Made by a program: the position numbers and the translations under genes. The notes below the pieces were generated by a model. That model was not told where the DNA came from and did no database searches. It worked only from the letters and a program-made list of their open reading frames with translations. This document shows positions 1 through 5,804 of a stretch of 5,840 nucleotides of DNA, in pieces (positions within the stretch are counted from its first letter, which is position 1; each line of letters begins with the position of its first letter). Source of the DNA: an uncultured Candidatus Melainabacteria bacterium (GTDB lineage: Bacteria; Cyanobacteriota; Vampirovibrionia; LMEP-6097); contig CALBDR010000334.1 of assembly GCA_937927525.1 (NCBI GenBank), forward strand, positions 1 through 5,840. Direction: 5' to 3'.

Positions 1-2297
1 GGGTACATATTAGTTCCAGTAGATATAGCCCTTGTACCTATCAATACTTTAACTTCACCTTTATTGAATTTATCAACTTGCGTTTGCAGATCAACTTTTT
101 CTAAACCATGTTTTTCGGCTTCTTTTTTACTTCCCGAATGAACATATGCGTAGGGTACTTTAAGATGTTCAACCAACATTTTAATTTGCTTAAGCTCTTC
201 TACCAATATTAAGGTAGATTCCTCTCTGATGTTCCAGCTTGCATTTGCAATATTGGCATACAACTTAGCTATTTCTATGTTGTATAAAAAATTTTGTCTT
301 TTGCATTTTAATGGATCTTTAATTGCGTAATGAGTCATTGGGGCTACAGTGGCAATTTGAAATTTAAGTGGGCATAAATAACCTTGACTAATTGCTTCTG
401 TTAGACTCATTTCTAAAACATTATCGCCAATAATTGATTGTAATAATTTTACTCCACCATCACCACGAGTTTGTGTTGCTGATACAAAAAATCTATAAGG
501 TATATTATTTAATACCCCATGCGATACACTTTCTAATTGATCAGCAGCAAAAGTATGAGATTCGTCTACAGCCATTACATCTTTATTAGCAAAAAAATCA
601 TACTCTTTAGTACCTTCTTTTAACATAGTTAAAGACTTACCAATAGCTATAGTGATTTTTTTCTTAATGCATTTTTTACCATCGCCATACCCACCAACAC
701 TACTTTTTCCTAATCTTAATTGAAATTCCTTAAGTAACTCATTGAAAATAGACTTACTAGGTGTAACAATAACCATATTTAATCCCATTCTTTGGGCTAA
801 CATCAATAAAATGTGAGATTTCCCACAGTTATGAGTTACTGTAAAATCCCCCATTACATATAGGTGATCCCCATCTACTGTAAAACCATAATACTTACCT
901 ACACCAACTGGTTCTACTTTAAATCCAGTTTTAAGTGGATCTCTATTTAATTTATATTCATTAACTTTTTTTCTTTCTATTTGTGTTGGTATGTTTGTAA
1001 AATCACCACGTATATTAGCCCTGTAATATAAGTTTTTATTTTTTTCTGCTGTATTAGTCGCACATTTTAATTCTTCTTTTGTTGATACACCAAAACCTAA
1101 ACTTCTTGCTAAAAAAACTATATCATCAAATAATTTTTTATTTTTTTGGGATATTTCAAAACAACCATTATGATTGTAGCCATCCGAATCAAGTATCCCT
1201 GCTAATAATTGCCTTCTATTATAAACTGAAGATAACTTAAATATATCAGGAATATGTTTGTTTTTGTAAACCTCTAATTCTTTTAGAATTAAATTAAGTT
1301 CATTCCCAGCAGTTCCTTTGCCTTTATTAAAATCAAAACTAGAAACAGTATATGACATATCTTTTTTTCTTAAAAATAAGCCACATTCTTCAGAAAAATC
1401 TTCTATTTTATTTATAACTTCTTTGTCTACGTTAGTTATTGTAAAACTATCAGAATGACCATCCCCTAACCATAATCCAAAAATGTATGGATCTATTGGT
1501 ACTATGTTTTTATTATTTTCAAACTTTTTTATGTCAACCCTATAAAGTTTGTAAATATGTTTGAAATAATTAGATTTTTCTAAATATTCTGCTACAGATA
1601 TATTTACTATACTATTTTCTTTATCTTGACATTTATATTTAGGTTTTTTTCTTAAATTAGTACATTTTAAAGACAGTATATGGTTTTTATTTACAACAAA
1701 TGGCTCTCCAAAATTTGGTGTAATTTTAAACATTTCTTCTTCACCAGATACTAATTTTAATACTTTACGGGATTTGCCATCTGGTCCCATCAATTTATCG
1801 CCAATTTTAATATCTTCTACTTTTTTTAAGGTTCCGTCTACCATCATTATATCAGTTCCTGGTTCATGGCACCCTGTCGGCAAACTAATACTTCCATGTT
1901 TTTTATTTAGTAAAGCTTGAACAGATTCTTCTTGATATTTATATGGATCAAATTCTGGCTCAACTACCCAAGGCATGGGTTTAAATGCTTTGTATTCGAC
2001 CTTATTTTGCGCCACAGAGCCTTCTAAACCTAAATATGGTATAGAGCCTGGTCTTATAGTATAATCATCCCCATAGGGCTTTAAAAGACACGATACGAGC
2101 TGTCTTTGAAGCTCTTCTAACCTTTCTTCCCAAGTAACTGGATTACGTGATTTCCAGTACTTATTATTCTTATGTTTACCTAAAAGGTATTGAATACTAG
2201 TGTTTCTATAGGTTAATTTCTTCCTAAGTACCTGAATTTGTTCAGGACTGGCATTTTTTATTATAGCTCTTGTTGGGTGTTCAATTATTACTTCCAT
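1..2297 (-). CDS. UvsW-like SF2 DNA helicase, intein-containing, partial at 3' end
   Basis: ATP-dependent helicase/translocase, probably acting on branched DNA during phage replication and recombination; the UvsW-like role is inferred from motif style. The window holds 765 codons and the C-terminus lies beyond the left edge. After a 110-residue N-terminal region come a Q-like motif (PYKYQ, 118-122), the Walker A motif LPTG (139-142) interrupted by an intein and resumed as CGKS (491-494), motif Ia IVTPSKS (510-516), Walker B VDESH (577-581), motif III SAT (606-608), motif IV TLILV and motif V GTRAISTGTN (754-763). Motif VI should lie just outside. Without the intein the visible host protein is 417 residues. 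The ATG at 2297 was chosen because a promoter lies directly upstream and the reading frame looks protein-like from there. No Shine-Dalgarno is seen; TTG codons at 2300 and 2327 are less likely starts. It is divergent from the GIY-YIG gene across 40 bases. Confidence 0.9.
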   Translation of the reverse strand, partial: MEVIIEHPTRAIIKNASPEQIQVLRKKLTYRNTSIQYLLGKHKNNKYWKSRNPVTWEERLEELQRQLVSCLLKPYGDDYTIRPGSIPYLGLEGSVAQNKVEYKAFKPMPWVVEPEFDPYKYQEESVQALLNKKHGSISLPTGCHEPGTDIMMVDGTLKKVEDIKIGDKLMGPDGKSRKVLKLVSGEEEMFKITPNFGEPFVVNKNHILSLKCTNLRKKPKYKCQDKENSIVNISVAEYLEKSNYFKHIYKLYRVDIKKFENNKNIVPIDPYIFGLWLGDGHSDSFTITNVDKEVINKIEDFSEECGLFLRKKDMSYTVSSFDFNKGKGTAGNELNLILKELEVYKNKHIPDIFKLSSVYNRRQLLAGILDSDGYNHNGCFEISQKNKKLFDDIVFLARSLGFGVSTKEELKCATNTAEKNKNLYYRANIRGDFTNIPTQIERKKVNEYKLNRDPLKTGFKVEPVGVGKYYGFTVDGDHLYVMGDFTVTHNCGKSHILLMLAQRMGLNMVIVTPSKSIFNELLKEFQLRLGKSSVGGYGDGKKCIKKKITIAIGKSLTMLKEGTKEYDFFANKDVMAVDESHTFAADQLESVSHGVLNNIPYRFFVSATQTRGDGGVKLLQSIIGDNVLEMSLTEAISQGYLCPLKFQIATVAPMTHYAIKDPLKCKRQNFLYNIEIAKLYANIANASWNIREESTLILVEELKQIKMLVEHLKVPYAYVHSGSKKEAEKHGLEKVDLQTQVDKFNKGEVKVLIGTRAISTGTNMY
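828..1871 (-). mobile_element. Intein with LAGLIDADG homing endonuclease, in the helicase Walker A motif
   Basis: A 348-residue in-frame insertion (precursor residues 143-490). It starts with Cys143 followed by HEPGTDIMMVDG (splicing block A), has a block B-like segment with His206 (VVNKNHILSL, Asn where Thr is common), block F as GFTVDGDHLYVMGDF, and ends in block G VTHN with penultimate His489 and terminal Asn490. Cys491 is the +1 extein nucleophile. All expected splicing residues are therefore present, and splicing should join LPTG to CGKS, rebuilding the P-loop. Two LAGLIDADG motifs, FGLWLGDGH (273-281) and LLAGILDSDGY (364-374), keep Asp279 and Asp372, so the endonuclease also looks intact. 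Size fits a full bifunctional intein rather than a mini-intein. The helicase should be inactive until splicing removes the insert from its ATP site. Splicing and cleavage activity are inferred, not shown. Confidence 0.96.
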
Positions 2298-2304
2298 CAA
2301 AACA

Positions 2305-2313
2305 ATTATACCA
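2305..2313 (-). promoter_or_regulatory. Extended -10 promoter of the intein-bearing helicase
   Basis: On the minus strand this reads TGGTATAAT, a perfect -10 hexamer (2305-2310) with the TGn extension. No good -35 lies 16-18 bases upstream (AAAAGA at 2328-2333), as is common for extended -10 promoters. Seven bases (TGTTTTG) separate the hexamer from the ATG, so transcription should start about one base before the start codon, giving a nearly leaderless message. Confidence 0.6.
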
Positions 2314-2337
2314 CAAAAAAATTGCAATCTTTTAGGT

Positions 2338-3096
2338 ATGTTTATATATAAAATAACAAATAAAATTAACGGCAAATCTTATATTGGTCAAACCATAAGG
2401 TCTATTCGTGAAAGATGGGAAAATCACAAAACAACAGCTAAATACTTGAAAAGAGATACCTATTTATATAAAGCAATTAGAAAATATGGGTTAGAAAATT
2501 TTACTATTGAAGAAATTGATGGGGCTAATAGCTTAAGTGAGTTAAATTATAAAGAATTTATAGCTATACATAAAAACAACACATTAGCCCCAAATGGATA
2601 TAATTTAAAAGAAGGTGGTGGTAATAAGACCAACTCAGAAGCTAGTTTAATAAAAGCTGTTTCTAAAAGAAATATAAAAAAAGGCGGCACTGGTAAAACT
2701 GGAATTATATGCATTGAAACAGGCAAAAAGTATAAAACAATAAAACAAGCCTCTAAAGAAACTAATATATGTAAGGCAAATATAAGTAGTGTACTAAGAG
2801 GAATTTCAGATAAAGCTCAAAATTTTACATTTAGATATTTAGATGACAAGTTAAATAAGAAATACGATTTAGTTAGAAGCAAAAGGCATATAAAATTAAA
2901 AGAAATAGCTAAAAATTTAGGTAACAAAATAATGTGCATAGAAAATTACAAAGAGTATTATTCTATACAAGAAGCTGCCAGAGATTTAAAATTAAGTGCT
3001 GGTAATATACATCAAATATTAAAGGGAAAACGAAAACAAACAAAGGGTTATACTTTTGTTTATATAGGAGAATATAATGGGAATAGACGAGAGTAA
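2338..3096 (+). CDS. Free-standing GIY-YIG homing endonuclease with two NUMOD1-like repeats
   Basis: Probable site-specific DNA endonuclease that spreads its own gene among related phages. The N-terminal GIY-YIG nuclease domain (about 1-93) has FIY (2-4) and YIG (15-17), the conserved-arginine region RERW (24-27), the metal-binding Glu73 in NYKEF, and the PNGYNLKEGG tail (85-94), as in the I-TevI class. A Lys-rich linker follows, then two related DNA-binding repeats of NUMOD1 type: about 124-167 (ICIETGKKYKTIKQAS ... FTFRY) and 199-243 (MCIENYKEYYSIQEAA ... YTFVY). The ATG fits the usual short N-terminus of the family, although only a weak, too-close AGG precedes it. No intron boundaries were seen, and the gene lies between genes, not in one. 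Its last 20 bases overlap the next gene and its tail encodes that gene's ribosome binding site. It is very A-rich. Target site unknown. Confidence 0.93.
   Translation: MFIYKITNKINGKSYIGQTIRSIRERWENHKTTAKYLKRDTYLYKAIRKYGLENFTIEEIDGANSLSELNYKEFIAIHKNNTLAPNGYNLKEGGGNKTNSEASLIKAVSKRNIKKGGTGKTGIICIETGKKYKTIKQASKETNICKANISSVLRGISDKAQNFTFRYLDDKLNKKYDLVRSKRHIKLKEIAKNLGNKIMCIENYKEYYSIQEAARDLKLSAGNIHQILKGKRKQTKGYTFVYIGEYNGNRRE
3066..3070 (+). promoter_or_regulatory. Ribosome binding site inside the endonuclease gene
   Basis: AGGAG lies six bases before the ATG at 3077 and decides that start. It sits within codons for Ile-Gly-Glu near the end of the GIY-YIG gene, so the downstream gene depends on bases that also code for the endonuclease tail. 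Confidence 0.75.
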
Positions 3097-3917
3097 GTGG
3101 GTATCAGAATTTCATGGCATGGAACTTGACCCTATAGCTGAACCTAACAAAAGACACAACGAAAACGGGGTGCTTTTTTTTTTCCGAGTATCTGTACCTC
3201 AAACATTTACAGGGAGAATTAACACACGCAGATATAGCTAAGTTTCAAATTATAACTGAAAATCTTAGAGCTTACGATAAAGACGGAAATAAAATTTATG
3301 GTCTTTATGATAGAGGTGCTGGTGAAAGCCTTTGGTCTAATAAAGAAAAAATAAGAACAATTTCACACGACAACCTTAGCGCAATTGCTGGTTTTTCTTA
3401 TTTATTCCAAGATGAAGGTTTAGCCGAGCACAAGAAAATTGCCGCATATGGTAGAAAAAACCAGTGGCGTTTTGATAACGTCTATCCAGAAAAACCTAGA
3501 TGGGAAAGAATTATGCACCCAAGGGATATTGTTTACTGGTCATACTTAGCTGGTAAATTATGGGCTAAATTTATGATTTGGTATCCAATTCTAGAAATGA
3601 TTTGGAGCTGCAGTAAGAAAAAAGAGCCACGACCTAGACTGCACGAGAAAATACTTCATTTTATCAAAACTAGAAAATGGCAAAAAACAGAACGGTACAT
3701 TGTGCCCACTAGTGGTAAGCTTATGACATTTGCTCGACTATACCCTATTAAAGATACTTTTTGTGGTAAAATAGGTTGGAGAATATGTTCATGGTTTATT
3801 GCAAAAAATTTCGAGGGTGGTTGGAAAGAAGTTTTTCATCTTTATTACAAAAACCCAGTAAATCCAATAAATCTGAGAGTAAAGAAGCAATACGAGAAAA
3901 ACAAAAGGATATTCTAA
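3077..3917 (+). CDS. Conserved-looking phage protein of unknown function, frameshifted at a T10 run
   Basis: No family was recognised. The first 97 bases read from the ATG at 3077 as MGIDESKWVSEFHGMELDPI..NENGVLFF. The long remainder (from 3186, starting EYLYLKHLQGELTHADIAKF) is one base out of frame. As given, the first frame stops at 3239-3241 after 54 residues. Removing one T from the run at 3174-3183 joins both parts into 840 bases, 279 residues, reading FFSEYLYL across the joint. Both halves look like real protein, and no plausible start exists for the second half before Met146 (3513). Visible traits are an acidic, mostly helical first half with GLYDRG and SHDNL (96-100), then a basic, Trp- and Tyr-rich second half with a hydrophobic stretch at about 151-178 that may be membrane-contacting. 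It is coupled to the peptidase by a TAATG overlap, so a structural or lysis-linked role is possible but unproven. Confidence 0.75.
3174..3183 (+). repeat. T10 homopolymer causing the reading frame break
   Basis: Ten consecutive T follow GTGC. The upstream frame reads CTT TTT TTT TTC CGA and ends 55 bases later, while the downstream frame needs TCC GAG. A net loss of one base, or a +1 shift, restores the gene. This could be a sequencing or assembly length error, a true mutation, or a site of polymerase slippage. Confidence 0.9.
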
Positions 3918-4312
3918 TGTATAAATTTGGAGCTAAGTCAAAATCAAGATTAGAAACGTGTCATCCAGATATTCAAAAAATCTGTAACGAACTAATCAAA
4001 ATTATGGATGTTACTGTTTTGGAAGGCGTTCGCACAAAGGAGCAGCAAGAGGAGTATGTTCGCACTGGTAAATCTAAAACCATGAACTCCAAGCATCTAG
4101 AGCAAGGAGATGGGTATTCTCATGCTGTTGATTTAGCTCCATTCCCTATTGATTGGAATGATCGTGAAAGATTTGTTTATATGCAGGGTATGATTCGTGG
4201 AATAGCCCTGCAATTAGGTATTGAGGTTAGATCTGGGATTGATTGGGACTCTGATGGTCAGGTGAAGGATCACACGTTTTTTGATGGACCTCACTTTGAG
4301 TTAAAGAAGTAA
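3917..4312 (+). CDS. M15-family L-alanyl-D-glutamate-type peptidase (putative endolysin)
   Basis: Probable zinc peptidase cutting peptidoglycan stem peptides for host lysis, similar in size and motifs to phage T5 endolysin (about 137 residues). The 131-residue protein has EGVRTKEQQ (36-44), SKH (58-60), SHAVDLAP (68-75), DWN and a closing DGPHFELKK. Likely zinc ligands are His60, Asp72 and His126, with Asp123 as catalytic acid/base; the Asp123-His126 spacing matches T5. A five-residue insertion separates His60 from Asp72 compared with the usual spacing, so His69 could be considered instead. The ATG at 3917 overlaps the stop of the upstream gene (TAATG) and has AGGA seven bases before it. An in-frame ATG at 3776 would add 47 residues lying wholly inside the neighbour and was rejected. 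There is no signal peptide, so a holin elsewhere would be needed. The 3' end overlaps the 70-residue minus-strand gene by 86 bases. Confidence 0.9.
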   Translation: MYKFGAKSKSRLETCHPDIQKICNELIKIMDVTVLEGVRTKEQQEEYVRTGKSKTMNSKHLEQGDGYSHAVDLAPFPIDWNDRERFVYMQGMIRGIALQLGIEVRSGIDWDSDGQVKDHTFFDGPHFELKK

Positions 4313-4439
4313 TATACTCTAGTATTTCTTCATCAGTAACACCTAAAGTGTGAAGTCGTGCTCTATGCATGATTACAGCAAATTCATCGCCTTTTTTGTA
4401 AAAATCTATAAAACCTTTTAAGAGTTTTTCTTTTGTCAT
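4227..4439 (-). CDS. Small 70-residue protein of unknown function, coupled to the helicase
   Basis: Function not recognised. It starts with an ATG that overlaps the helicase stop codon (TAATG on the minus strand) and has GGAGAT six bases upstream, two independent signs that it is translated. Residues 1-46 look like an ordinary soluble helical protein (MTKEKLLKGFIDFYKKGDEF, later GVTDEEILEYITSL). The last 25 or so residues are polar and low in order (Gln, Ser, Pro, His) and are encoded antisense to the end of the peptidase gene, so they may be a tail added by loss of an earlier stop. It probably shares the helicase message and could be an accessory factor, which is inference from position only. 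Confidence 0.7.
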   Translation of the reverse strand: MTKEKLLKGFIDFYKKGDEFAVIMHRARLHTLGVTDEEILEYITSLTQSEVHQKTCDPSPDHQSPNQSQI

Positions 4440-5521
4440 TAGCTTATCTCCAATTTTAGGTTGTTACCAGTGAAATTCATAAAAATCTCTCTGTCCATTA
4501 AAGCACCTATCTTGTGTAAAGTCAACACCTGTTTATTATAATCTTCACTTGCAATACGAATATAAGCTTTACTTACATTATCTGGATGTACACGTAATAC
4601 ACGAGCAAAAAGTTGGTAAGAAGCATCTAGGTTTGAAGAGCTTCTAAAATCAAAAAGAGCAGTCATCATTTTATCGTTAAACCCAAGAATACCTCTGCCT
4701 ACAACAATAAGTACATTTGTTTCGCCTGATTTGAACTTTTCAATTTCTAAACCTTCTGGGTCATTTTTAGAAGTAGAAAGGGAGACTTTTCTTTTATAAG
4801 TGTTTTCCAATCTATTAGCTACTTTTTTAGCAAAGGTAATATTAGGACAAGCAATCATAATTTTACTAAGATTGTAGCTTTGATTTCTAGCTTGAACTAG
4901 TACATTGTCAATAACATTTACAGGATCTTTTCTATTAGGTATTCTAGCTACATCCATATTTACATGGTTAAAAACACCTCTATCCATTAGATCTTCAGCA
5001 GAAATATAATGGATACCGTAAGGTCTTTTCATTATTCTATTAAAAATATCATATTTAATAGCTTGATTATGCTTATTATATTTTGTAGGAGATCCAGTCA
5101 TCAATATTTGATGCTTAGGTTTAATAGTCTTAACAATATTCTGAACCATAGTCTCTAAATAATAATTATGAGCCTCATCGATAATAAGAAGATTATAAGT
5201 ATCTTGACTTCTCTTATTTATACTTTGAGGTATCCCTACTTCAACCTGTACGTCAGATCCAATAGGACCAAAGCTAAAATTAATTGGGATATTTGGGTTT
5301 ACAAGCTCGGAAAGATATTGATTAGCCAATACATTTTGACCTTCAGTTAAAACCAGAACTCTGGCTTTTGGAAACATTTTTAAGTAATTATTAATTACAT
5401 AATGTGAAACAGTGGTTTTACCAGAACCTGGACAAGCAGCCAAGATTGATGCAAGATACTTATTACTTAAAGCATTTTTAAGTACAATATCAGCAGCAGT
5501 AATTTGATATGAATAATCCAT
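4439..5521 (-). CDS. Compact SF2 DEAH-box helicase, phage type
   Basis: ATP-dependent nucleic acid helicase or translocase of 360 residues, complete. Motifs in order: Walker A ACPGSGKT (29-36), a motif Ia-like VLVLTEGQN (55-63), DEAH box LLIIDEAHN (111-119), motif III TGSPT (142-146), motif IV IMIACPN (221-227), motif V NVLIVVGRGILGFND (269-283) and motif VI QLFARVLR (303-310) with two arginines placed as arginine fingers. Both RecA-like domains are therefore present with little else, so it is a minimal helicase core, possibly relying on a partner for targeting. The ATG at 5521 has AAGGAGAT just upstream and a promoter right behind it. It is followed directly by the 70-residue gene through a TAATG overlap. 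It differs clearly in sequence from the intein-bearing helicase (DEAH against DESH, PGSGKT against TGCGKS), so it is not a recent duplicate. Substrate is unknown; replication or recombination is the likely setting. Confidence 0.9.
   Translation of the reverse strand: MDYSYQITAADIVLKNALSNKYLASILAACPGSGKTTVSHYVINNYLKMFPKARVLVLTEGQNVLANQYLSELVNPNIPINFSFGPIGSDVQVEVGIPQSINKRSQDTYNLLIIDEAHNYYLETMVQNIVKTIKPKHQILMTGSPTKYNKHNQAIKYDIFNRIMKRPYGIHYISAEDLMDRGVFNHVNMDVARIPNRKDPVNVIDNVLVQARNQSYNLSKIMIACPNITFAKKVANRLENTYKRKVSLSTSKNDPEGLEIEKFKSGETNVLIVVGRGILGFNDKMMTALFDFRSSSNLDASYQLFARVLRVHPDNVSKAYIRIASEDYNKQVLTLHKIGALMDREIFMNFTGNNLKLEIS
4446..4451 (-). promoter_or_regulatory. Ribosome binding site of the 70-residue gene
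   Basis: GGAGAT on the minus strand, six bases before the ATG at 4439 and inside the last codons of the helicase gene. It supports both the start choice and translational coupling. Confidence 0.7.
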
Positions 5522-5524
5522 ATA

Positions 5525-5532
5525 ATCTCCTT
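5525..5532 (-). promoter_or_regulatory. Strong ribosome binding site of the DEAH helicase
   Basis: AAGGAGAT on the minus strand, three bases from the ATG (five from GGAG). The predicted transcription start falls at about its first base, so the leader is almost only the ribosome binding site. Confidence 0.85.
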
Positions 5533-5538
5533 GAAACC

Positions 5539-5566
5539 ATTATAACACATTGGGAGTGAAATACAA
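5539..5566 (-). promoter_or_regulatory. Sigma70-type promoter of the DEAH helicase
   Basis: Minus strand: -35-like TTGTAT (5561-5566), a 16-base spacer, and perfect TATAAT (5539-5544) with a TGn extension. Transcription should begin near 5532-5533, giving a leader of about 11-12 bases. It lies just downstream of the terminator of the 45-residue gene, so the helicase has independent transcription. Confidence 0.75.
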
Positions 5567-5567
5567 T

Positions 5568-5595
5568 AAAAAAGGGAGCTTTTGCTCCCTTTTTT
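5568..5595 (-). terminator. Rho-independent terminator after the 45-residue gene
   Basis: A perfect inverted repeat: GGGAGC (5574-5579), a four-base loop, GCTCCC (5584-5589), flanked by six A on one side and six T on the other. On the minus strand it ends in TTTTTT, 22 bases past the stop of the 45-residue gene. It is symmetrical and could also stop plus-strand transcription, but the gene-bearing side is minus. Confidence 0.92.
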
Positions 5596-5616
5596 CAATC
5601 TTTTTTTTACTATTAG

Positions 5617-5754
5617 TTAGAATTCCTCACCTTCAAATTCTTCTTCATTTTTCTTCAACTCTTCTTCAAACTTCTCAAGATCTTCATTTATATTTTTCTC
5701 AAGATTTTCAAGAGTCTCAAATGTTTCTTCAAATGTATCTGTATTTTTATTCAT
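5617..5754 (-). CDS. Small 45-residue, highly acidic coiled-coil protein
   Basis: Function not recognised. Of 45 residues, 16 are Glu and 2 Asp against 5 Lys and no Arg, so the net charge is about -13. Hydrophobic residues fall at Phe8, Phe12, Leu15, Leu18, Ile22, Leu25, Phe29 and Leu33, a 3-4 spacing typical of a coiled coil, and the tail is EEEFEGEEF. There are no Cys, Trp or membrane segments. The ATG has AAGGAGAT three bases upstream and a consensus-like promoter behind it, and a strong terminator follows the stop, so it is a single-gene unit and very likely expressed. Such proteins in phages can act as DNA mimics, inhibitors of host enzymes or small assembly factors; nothing here chooses among these. 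Confidence 0.85.
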   Translation of the reverse strand: MNKNTDTFEETFETLENLEKNINEDLEKFEEELKKNEEEFEGEEF

Positions 5755-5757
5755 GTT

Positions 5758-5765
5758 ATCTCCTT
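5758..5765 (-). promoter_or_regulatory. Strong ribosome binding site of the 45-residue gene
   Basis: AAGGAGAT on the minus strand, three bases before the ATG at 5754. Sequence and spacing are identical to the site before the DEAH helicase. Confidence 0.85.
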
Positions 5766-5773
5766 ACATAACC

Positions 5774-5802
5774 ATTATAGCGCATCTCTATATAAAACAC
5801 AA
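5774..5802 (-). promoter_or_regulatory. Sigma70-type promoter of the 45-residue gene
   Basis: Minus strand: -35-like TTGTGT (5797-5802), a 17-base spacer and perfect TATAAT (5774-5779). The start is expected near 5767, a leader of about 13 bases. The stretch after the -10 box, GGTT then AAGGAGAT, matches the DEAH helicase promoter region. Confidence 0.75.
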
Positions 5803-5804
5803 CC

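Noticed and set aside
2321..2328. Palindrome ATTGCAAT between the divergent genes as an operator
   Set aside because: It is a single 8-base palindrome in AT-rich sequence with no second copy seen in the window, so chance is likely.
2298..2337. A plus-strand promoter for the GIY-YIG gene (TATACC at 2307-2312)
   Set aside because: Only four of six -10 bases match and no -35 is convincing. The match mostly mirrors the better minus-strand -10 box.
2680..2701. GGTGKTG in the GIY-YIG protein resembling a nucleotide-binding loop
   Set aside because: It falls in the basic linker between the nuclease domain and the first NUMOD1-like repeat, with no Walker B or other ATPase motif nearby.
3776..3916. 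Longer start of the peptidase at an in-frame ATG at 3776
   Set aside because: The extra 47 residues lie wholly within the upstream gene in another frame and do not resemble the family N-terminus. The ATG at 3917 has a ribosome binding site and a stop/start overlap.
4306..4331. Weak inverted repeat (ATACT/AGTAT with GAAG/CTTC) after the peptidase gene as a terminator
   Set aside because: The stem is AT-rich and bulged, has a two-base loop and lacks a clear T run, so it is not convincing.
5168..5350. A 60-codon plus-strand open frame
   Set aside because: It lies antisense inside the DEAH helicase, has no ribosome binding site, and its product shows no recognisable features.
5550..5771. A 73-codon plus-strand open frame rich in Phe, Leu and Ser that looks membrane-like
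   Set aside because: It is the antisense of the acidic 45-residue gene, runs across a terminator and promoter, and Glu/Lys codons read backwards give Phe/Leu/Ser.
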